Shown here: piece by piece, positions 32,139-37,436 of the stretch
Numbering within the stretch: position 1 is the first letter of the stretch
How the letters are laid out: each line of letters starts with the position of its first letter
Assembly (NCBI GenBank): GCA_017617005.1
Contig: JAFZWW010000052.1
Span: 1-37,436, forward strand
Direction: 5' to 3'
DNA from: Lachnospiraceae bacterium
Lineage (GTDB): Bacteria; Bacillota; Clostridia; Lachnospirales; Lachnospiraceae
Length of the DNA: 37,436 bases
Notes under the pieces: model-generated
What the model was told of the DNA's origin: nothing
The model's database searches: none
The model's input: the letters and a program-made list of their open reading frames with translations, nothing else
Program-made: the position numbers and the translations under genes

Positions 32139-33239
32139 TTAAACAGGCTCGTAGAAAAGCTTTACGATCAGTTCTTCAAGTGCATCGTCATCGAGATAAA
32201 ACTCTTCGAACTGCTCGCCCTGAAGTGTTTCGCCCTTTACGGAATAGATATTCTCTTCGGTAAAGGCATAGTCCATTGTTTCTGTCGCAAGGTATGTATA
32301 GCTGCTCAGATTAAGATCGGTGACCATGTATTTCTGCAGTGTGGTAAAAAGAGAAACCGCCACGTTTATGTCTCCGTTCATTCTCTCTCTGGCCGCCAGA
32401 GCAAATGCGGTAAGATACTGTTTCTGTCTTTCAAGCCTCTGAGAGTTGGAATCAAATTCATCCTCATGCCTGAGCCTTACATACCAATATGCTTTATCTC
32501 CCATAAGAGTAACGATCTGTCCCCTGTGAAGGTCCATATCGTATTCGGGATACACGATGTCATCAAGCACTTCGAGCGTTATTCCGCCGATTGCATCGTT
32601 AAGCTCCGGTATCGCATCCATGCTTATCGCAGCATACGCATGGATCGGAATGTTGTACATCAGTCTCGACACTGCCTTTACCTGATGCTCCGCACATGTA
32701 ACATCATCATTTCCGTATCCGTGCTGAAGTGCTATCTGCTCTTTCAGAATGCCTCTGTAATTGCCTTCGTCATCCCAGATATCAACATCAGCCATAGTGT
32801 TTCTGTTAATGCTGACGACGTAAATATTCTCATCGTGCGGATTGAGAAGGAGCAGGAAAAGTGCATCTGCCTGGCCACCGTTATTTAGCGAATCGGGATT
32901 CGTCTCCCAGCTCTGTCCGCCTATCTCCGTAACGGTTTCTTTATCCAGCCCCATTACAAGGATGCAGATAAGGTCCTTGTTCGGAGCGTATTCTTTTCCG
33001 TTATAGATGATATGCCCTTCGGTGATCCCGGTATCGGGTGAACCGTTTGTGACAGTCTCGCCGACATCGGCCGTTTCGGATTCCAGTCCGGAACTGAGTT
33101 CGTAAAGGGATCTTCTTCCCATCTGCCTGACCAGCAGAAAGATACCTGTGATCAGTAATGCGATGACTATCAGTGTAAAAACAAGCCGGCCCCAGGCGGT
33201 AAAGGTTTTCTTTTCGGTTATGATCTTATCTTCTATCAA
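32139..33239 (-). CDS. LytR-CpsA-Psr (LCP) family wall-polymer transferase
   Basis: Attaches undecaprenyl-linked glycopolymers to peptidoglycan outside the membrane. 366 aa. Short cytoplasmic N-terminus, transmembrane helix (about 19-38), linker, then the LCP domain (about 90-300) with ICILVMGLDKE, GGQADALFLLLLN (about 121), VVSINRNTMADVD (about 141, R146) and VRLRHEDEFDSNSQRLERQKQYL (about 254-276). The usual RxD and PRDT sequences are altered to QAD and NRNT, a divergent form. The start is TTG at 33239 with GAGG 6 nt upstream. It lies 15 nt after the sortase gene, so polymer and protein anchoring may be co-expressed. Confidence 0.88.
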   Translation of the reverse strand: MIEDKIITEKKTFTAWGRLVFTLIVIALLITGIFLLVRQMGRRSLYELSSGLESETADVGETVTNGSPDTGITEGHIIYNGKEYAPNKDLICILVMGLDKETVTEIGGQSWETNPDSLNNGGQADALFLLLLNPHDENIYVVSINRNTMADVDIWDDEGNYRGILKEQIALQHGYGNDDVTCAEHQVKAVSRLMYNIPIHAYAAISMDAIPELNDAIGGITLEVLDDIVYPEYDMDLHRGQIVTLMGDKAYWYVRLRHEDEFDSNSQRLERQKQYLTAFALAARERMNGDINVAVSLFTTLQKYMVTDLNLSSYTYLATETMDYAFTEENIYSVKGETLQGEQFEEFYLDDDALEELIVKLFYEPV

Positions 33240-33254
33240 ATCCTGCCTCGCGCC

Positions 33255-34175
33255 TTACGGATTAAGCAATACTCCCGTGACAAGGAATCTCTTGGAAGCG
33301 TCATGATCTGTCGTGCATGTCGAAAGCGTAATGATGCGGTCATCTACGGTAACATCAATGTCATGGCGTATATTTGCAAGGTCCGTACTCGTGATGTCCA
33401 TATTGCTGATATTTCTCAGGTACTGCTCGAAAATGTAATCGTTATCGATATCGAAATTCAGGAGCAGATGGATCGACGGATATATGTATGCGGCATAGAT
33501 CTCATAGACGAGAGTTCTGCCGTCTTCGGTATAGATGTAGATGTAGTGAGGCTCACTGACCATGTCGGGGTTACGGAAATTGTGCAGTGTGGAGAACATG
33601 GTCGTGTTATCCATATTGTGGCCGTACAGAACAGTATTGGGATCGGTGAAATCCTTGCTGTTATAATTTTCCGTATATATGACTCCGGGAAAACCGTATG
33701 AGCCGTCAAGGTTATGGTTCAGGTAATATTCATTGCTGCTCGGATGCTGAAGCACAGGATAATCAATGCTCGTTCCGGGCACGTAGATCCATGCATAGAT
33801 ATCGGGATTGGTCTGATGGAGTTCGTCCCAGTCAAGGCTTTTGCCGGGTGCTTCACTGACGGCTTCCGGGATATCTTCTTCATCGTTGCCGCTGACATCG
33901 CCTTCACCGGATGCCTGAAGAAGTCCCTCGGGCGAAAGTCCCTGCGGCGTCTCTTCCGTTTCGGTTTCGGGAAGTACCGCTTCAACCGTCTCCTGCTGCT
34001 GTCCCTCACTTACGGCATTTGCATTTTCAGACAATTCACGGTAGGTATTCTCCGCATCAATACGGCTTTTGTATCTGACCGCAATACAAACAGCGCCTAT
34101 CACAGCGGCTACAGCGAGGACCATCCCCGCATACAACCATATTTTATTTCCCGAGCCTCTATTATCTGAATACAT
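33255..34175 (-). CDS. Sortase, class B type
   Basis: Membrane transpeptidase that links surface proteins to peptidoglycan. About 306 aa from ATG 34175 (a TTG 9 nt upstream is also possible; neither has a clear Shine-Dalgarno). N-terminal transmembrane helix (about 12-33), a long acidic linker (about 45-115), and the catalytic domain (about 118-306) with WIYVPGTSIDYPVLQ, VLYGHNMDNTTMF (catalytic His186), ITLSTCTTDH (Cys287) and KRFLVTGVLL (Arg296). The domain opening DYPVLQ, the YGHNM box and the spacing fit class B. The SPKTG-tailed protein encoded nearby is its likely substrate. First gene of the surface-polymer operon. Confidence 0.92.
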   Translation of the reverse strand: MYSDNRGSGNKIWLYAGMVLAVAAVIGAVCIAVRYKSRIDAENTYRELSENANAVSEGQQQETVEAVLPETETEETPQGLSPEGLLQASGEGDVSGNDEEDIPEAVSEAPGKSLDWDELHQTNPDIYAWIYVPGTSIDYPVLQHPSSNEYYLNHNLDGSYGFPGVIYTENYNSKDFTDPNTVLYGHNMDNTTMFSTLHNFRNPDMVSEPHYIYIYTEDGRTLVYEIYAAYIYPSIHLLLNFDIDNDYIFEQYLRNISNMDITSTDLANIRHDIDVTVDDRIITLSTCTTDHDASKRFLVTGVLLNP

Positions 34176-34218
34176 AACAAACAACAGGCCGAAATACGGC
34201 CCTTATACATCACACTAC

Positions 34219-34227
34219 ATTATACCA
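34219..34227 (-). promoter_or_regulatory. Extended -10 promoter for the sortase-LCP-polysaccharide operon
   Basis: TGGTATAAT on the minus strand combines a perfect -10 (34219-34224) with the TGn extension. TTCAAT lies 17 nt upstream as a poor -35. The leader of about 35 nt holds a GGCCG-AAATA-CGGCC hairpin (34187-34201) right before the sortase start, which may modulate translation. Confidence 0.6.
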
Positions 34228-34263
34228 CTGATTTACATAATATTGAATAAATTTTCGGAATTT

Positions 34264-35409
34264 TCAGATAAAAGCTCTCATGACAAAATTTGCCAGATCC
34301 AAGCCTTTTTCAGACAGTTTTATATTATCACCGGCGTGATCAAGGAGGCCGTCTTGAATAAAACGGTCGATCTCCTTTCCGTACACGTCAAAAATACCGG
34401 TCTTAAACCGTTTTTCAAACCCGGAAACGCTTACACCGGAGGTAAGACGGAGTCCGAGGATCATATACTCACTCATGAGCCCACTTTGATCAAGCTTCTC
34501 GATCAATGAAGGAGCTGATATGGGGTCCTTAAGATACTCTTCCATATCGGGAGTATTGCTGTATCTGCAGTGTCCGTAAAAAGAAGCCGCATCAAGTCCC
34601 GCAGCATAGTAATCTACACCGGTCCAGTATCCGATATTGTGCCTGCATTCGAAACCCGGGCGAGCATAATTTGAGATCTCATATCTTTCGAATCCGTACT
34701 CCGACAATATGCGTGTAGTCATATGATACATCTCGCGGTCTTCGTCTTCATCCGGAAGATTGAGCTGTCCGTCTTCATACATCTGCCCGAAGGGAGTCTC
34801 CTCTTCAACAATCAGGCTGTATGCGGATATATGCTTTATGCAATCGGAAAGAGTACAGACCTTTCTCAGAGTCTCTTCAAAGGAAGACGCAGTCTGCCCC
34901 GGAAGCCCGCTCATAAGATCTACATTGATATTGTCGAAGTCCGCATTTTCCGCCATTCGGATGCAGGATACAAAATCCTCGTAAGTATGTATTCTTCCGA
35001 GGGTCTTTAATTCTTTTTCGTGTGAAGACTGAAGGCCGAGACTCAGCCGGTTTATTCCGCACTCTTTATATGCCTTCAACTTCTCTTCTTCCAGTGTTCC
35101 GGGATTGCATTCGATAGTGATCTCCGCATCTTCTTCAAGAGTGAAACGTTCCTTTACGGTATCCATCACCCTGACGATGTGCTCTGCGGAAAGAACGGAA
35201 GGAGTTCCGCCTCCGATAAATACGCTGCGCAGTGGATTTTCCGCTCTTTCACAGCCGATATACATCAGCTCATCACAAAGAGCCTCTATGTATCTTTCCT
35301 TCGTTTTCTCATCGGCGGGAAAAGAAAGAAAATCACAATAGAGGCACTTCTTTACACAAAACGGAATATGTATATAAAGTTCTGATTTTGTAAGATCAGT
35401 TGTCATCAT
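34264..35409 (-). CDS. hemW: HemW, radical SAM heme-chaperone-like protein
   Basis: Often annotated as oxygen-independent coproporphyrinogen III oxidase, but HemW proteins bind and deliver heme. About 381 aa. The SAM cluster motif [15 protein letters not shown] (C18, C22, C25) ends CDF as in Hem[30 protein letters not shown] and [12 protein letters not shown] follow, all family hallmarks. Two adjacent ATG codons (35409, 35406) and a TTG before them are possible starts, all overlapping the lepA stop, so it is coupled to lepA. The hemW-lepA order is widespread in Firmicutes. Confidence 0.93.
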   Translation of the reverse strand: MMTTDLTKSELYIHIPFCVKKCLYCDFLSFPADEKTKERYIEALCDELMYIGCERAENPLRSVFIGGGTPSVLSAEHIVRVMDTVKERFTLEEDAEITIECNPGTLEEEKLKAYKECGINRLSLGLQSSHEKELKTLGRIHTYEDFVSCIRMAENADFDNINVDLMSGLPGQTASSFEETLRKVCTLSDCIKHISAYSLIVEEETPFGQMYEDGQLNLPDEDEDREMYHMTTRILSEYGFERYEISNYARPGFECRHNIGYWTGVDYYAAGLDAASFYGHCRYSNTPDMEEYLKDPISAPSLIEKLDQSGLMSEYMILGLRLTSGVSVSGFEKRFKTGIFDVYGKEIDRFIQDGLLDHAGDNIKLSEKGLDLANFVMRAFI

Positions 35410-37204
35410 CAAGCTTGAGGACGCTCATGAATGCAGACTGCGGTATCTCCACGCTTCCAACCTGTCTCATGCGCTTCTTGCCTTCCTTCTGCTTTTCGAG
35501 GAGCTTCTTCTTACGGGTTATATCACCGCCGTAGCACTTTGCAAGGACGTCTTTTCTCATTGCCCTTACGGTCTCACGCGCGATGACTCTTCCGCCGACG
35601 CAGGCCTGGATGGGGATCTCGAACAGATGCCTGGGAATCTCATCCTTGAGCTTCTCGCACATTCTCCTTCCGCGCTCATATGCGGATTCGGAGTGGACTA
35701 TGAAGCTGAGTGCATCAACCTGCTCTTTATTGATAAGGATATCGAGTTTAACGAGCGAACTCTTTTCATATCCCTTAAGGTCATAGTCAAAGGAAGCATA
35801 CCCTCTGGATCTGGATTTGAGCGCATCAAAGAAATCATAGATGATCTCATTCAGGGGAAGCTCGTATTTAAGAAGTGCTCTTCCCGCTTCGATATACTCC
35901 ATGCTCACATAGCGTCCGCGTCTCTGCTGACAGAGTTCCATGATGGATCCGACGAAATCCTTGGTCACCATTATCTCTGCATTTACTATGGGCTCTTCCA
36001 TGAACTCGATCTCGCTGGGATCGGGAAGGTTGGAAGGATTGGTCAGGTCGATGACGGTGCCGTCTGTTTTGTGAACCTTGTAAACAACGGAAGGTGCGGT
36101 CGTTACGAGGTCAAGATCATATTCACGCTCGAGTCTTTCCTGGATGATATCAAGATGAAGAAGTCCGAGGAATCCGCATCTGAAACCAAAGCCCAGTGCA
36201 AGTGACGTCTCGGGCTCGAAGAAAAGTGAAGCATCGTTTAGCTGAAGCTTTTCAAGCGCTTCCTTGAGATCTTCGTATTTTGCGCTGTCCGCGGGATAAA
36301 CTCCGCAGTAAACAACGGGCTGGACCTTCTTGTAACCGGGAAGAGGTGCCGCACAGGGATTATCCGCTTCGGTTACGGTATCACCGACTTCGGTCTCGGA
36401 AAGAGTCTTGATGGATGCGGTGATATAGCCTACCATTCCTGCGGTGAGCTCATCGCAGGGGATGAATCTTCCCGCTCCGAAATATCCGACTTCGACAACT
36501 TCCTCGCACGCACCGGTAGCCATCATCTTGATCCTGGTGCCCTTTTTGACCGTACCGTCCATGACACGTACGAATACGATGACACCTTTATATGAATCAT
36601 AGATGGAATCAAAAATAAGTGCTGACAAAGGTGCATTGTCATCGCCCTTGGGTGCGGGAATCTTGTTAACTACCGCTTCAAGGACATCTTCAATTCCTAT
36701 TCCGTTCTTTGCGGAAATAAGGGGAGCATCCTGTGCTTCGATACCTATTACATCCTCGATCTCATCCTTGACCCTCTGGGGCTCTGCGCTGGGAAGATCG
36801 ATCTTATTGATAACAGGGAAAACATCGAGGTTATGGTCAAGTGCAAGATATACATTTGCAAGTGTCTGAGCTTCAACACCCTGCGCCGCATCAACGACAA
36901 GTATCGCTCCGTCGCATGCGGCAAGGCTTCTCGATACCTCATAGTTAAAGTCGACATGTCCCGGAGTATCGATGAGGTTAAAGATGTATTCTTTTCCGTC
37001 ATTAGCCTTATAGACCGTGCGTACGGCCTGGGACTTGATGGTGATGCCTCTTTCCCTTTCGAGCTCCATATTGTCGAGGACCTGCTCCTGCATTTCCCTT
37101 GCGGTGAGAAGTCCGGTTTTCTCTATGATACGATCGGCAAGTGTGGACTTGCCGTGATCGATATGTGCCACTATACAAAAGTTTCTGATAAGACTCTTGT
37201 CCAT
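35396..37204 (-). CDS. lepA: Elongation factor 4 (LepA)
   Basis: Ribosome-bound GTPase linked to back-translocation and ribosome biogenesis. 602 aa, the standard length. G1 AHIDHGKST (13-21), G2 region [11 protein letters not shown]3 DTPGH (79-83), G4 NKID (133-136), and the family-specific C-terminal domain with [27 protein letters not shown] near 560-590. GAGG lies 5 nt before the ATG at 37204. It follows rpsT after a strong terminator and is overlapped by hemW at its 3' end. Confidence 0.98.
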   Translation of the reverse strand: MDKSLIRNFCIVAHIDHGKSTLADRIIEKTGLLTAREMQEQVLDNMELERERGITIKSQAVRTVYKANDGKEYIFNLIDTPGHVDFNYEVSRSLAACDGAILVVDAAQGVEAQTLANVYLALDHNLDVFPVINKIDLPSAEPQRVKDEIEDVIGIEAQDAPLISAKNGIGIEDVLEAVVNKIPAPKGDDNAPLSALIFDSIYDSYKGVIVFVRVMDGTVKKGTRIKMMATGACEEVVEVGYFGAGRFIPCDELTAGMVGYITASIKTLSETEVGDTVTEADNPCAAPLPGYKKVQPVVYCGVYPADSAKYEDLKEALEKLQLNDASLFFEPETSLALGFGFRCGFLGLLHLDIIQERLEREYDLDLVTTAPSVVYKVHKTDGTVIDLTNPSNLPDPSEIEFMEEPIVNAEIMVTKDFVGSIMELCQQRRGRYVSMEYIEAGRALLKYELPLNEIIYDFFDALKSRSRGYASFDYDLKGYEKSSLVKLDILINKEQVDALSFIVHSESAYERGRRMCEKLKDEIPRHLFEIPIQACVGGRVIARETVRAMRKDVLAKCYGGDITRKKKLLEKQKEGKKRMRQVGSVEIPQSAFMSVLKLDDDN

Positions 37205-37224
37205 AAAATCCTCGTGATTTTTCG

Positions 37225-37255
37225 AAAAAACCCCTCGGAAGACTCCGAGGGGTTT
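37225..37255 (-). terminator. Strong terminator after rpsT
   Basis: A 12-bp perfect stem, AAACCCCTCGGA (37228-37239) with TCCGAGGGGTTT (37244-37255), and a 4-nt loop. On the minus strand it continues into six T. It lies about 25 nt after the rpsT stop and ends about 20 nt before the lepA start, so lepA expression relies on read-through or a promoter not recognised here. Confidence 0.92.
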
Positions 37256-37279
37256 GTGATTCAGTAAACTTGCGAAAGC

Positions 37280-37436
37280 TTAAGCCATCTTGTTGACAGC
37301 CTTAGCCATCTTAGAAGTCTTGTTAGCTACGTTGTTCTTGTGATATACGCCCTTGGTAGCAGCCATCTCAAGAGTCTTGGTAGCTTCCCTGAGCTCAGCT
37401 TCAGCTGCGCTCTTGTCTCCGCCTTCTACTGCAGAA
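37280..37436 (-). CDS. rpsT: Ribosomal protein S20, C-terminal part (cut by window edge)
   Basis: Primary 16S rRNA-binding protein. Reading the minus strand gives ATKTLEMAATKGVYHKN followed by NVANKTSKMAKAVNKMA and TAA at 37282-37280. The KGVYHKNNVANKTSKMAKAVN stretch is the conserved S20 C-terminus. About 51 codons are present; the start lies beyond the window. It is followed by its own terminator and then lepA. Confidence 0.94.
   Translation of the reverse strand, partial: SAVEGGDKSAAEAELREATKTLEMAATKGVYHKNNVANKTSKMAKAVNKMA

Overview
The window looks like a chromosomal segment of a Gram-positive member of the Clostridia, most likely Lachnospiraceae-like. The basis is a PolC-type replicative polymerase, an IspG-polC gene order, a hemW-lepA-rpsT neighbourhood, a class B type sortase with an SPKTG-tailed substrate, LCP and Wzm/Wzt-type wall-polymer genes, and AGGAGG-like ribosome binding sites with many TTG starts. 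Most of it has roughly balanced base composition. One block (about 18.4-25.2 kb) is strikingly AT-rich. The family-level assignment is inference.

Layout. 1-7.2 kb (minus strand): the 5' part of topA, tRNA-Glu(CTC) with its own terminator, polC and ispG. 7.3-10.2 kb (plus strand): dprA and a YifB/ComM-type AAA ATPase, a DNA-uptake/processing pair behind a good promoter. 10.2-12.5 kb (minus): pilT and a degenerate HD-GYP-like gene. 12.6-16.8 kb (minus): a HAD-type (COG5610-like) protein and the three-gene AmmeMemoRadiSam set (radical SAM, AMMECR1, MEMO). 17-18.4 kb (plus): a secreted, membrane-anchored protein with DnaJ-type CxxCxGxG zinc-finger repeats outside the cell.

18.5-34.2 kb (all minus) is a large cell-surface polymer locus. 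From its upstream end it reads: sortase, LCP transferase, SPKTG-tailed surface protein, GT4, GT2, a second COG5610-like domain protein, a Wzm-type permease, a cohesin-like membrane protein, a Wzt-type ATPase, and then the AT-rich block. That block holds a three-domain glycosyltransferase, a CMP-sialate-synthetase-like cytidylyltransferase, a DRE-TIM aldolase fused to an MptE/DUF115-like domain, and a GlfT2-like glycosyltransferase. Together these could make, activate, transfer, export and wall-anchor a polymer, with sortase attaching at least one protein. 34.2-37.4 kb (minus): hemW, lepA and the 3' part of rpsT with a strong terminator.

The two most unusual signals are: (1) the aldolase + cytidylyltransferase + two MptE/Maf-like domains, which suggest an undescribed CMP-activated surface building block; and (2) a single TAG that interrupts one continuous reading frame joining the cohesin-like membrane protein to the ABC ATPase through a 72-codon acidic stretch with no start codon of its own. 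No intergenic gap in the window exceeds about 200 bases. No CRISPR array, insertion sequence, integrase or origin was seen.
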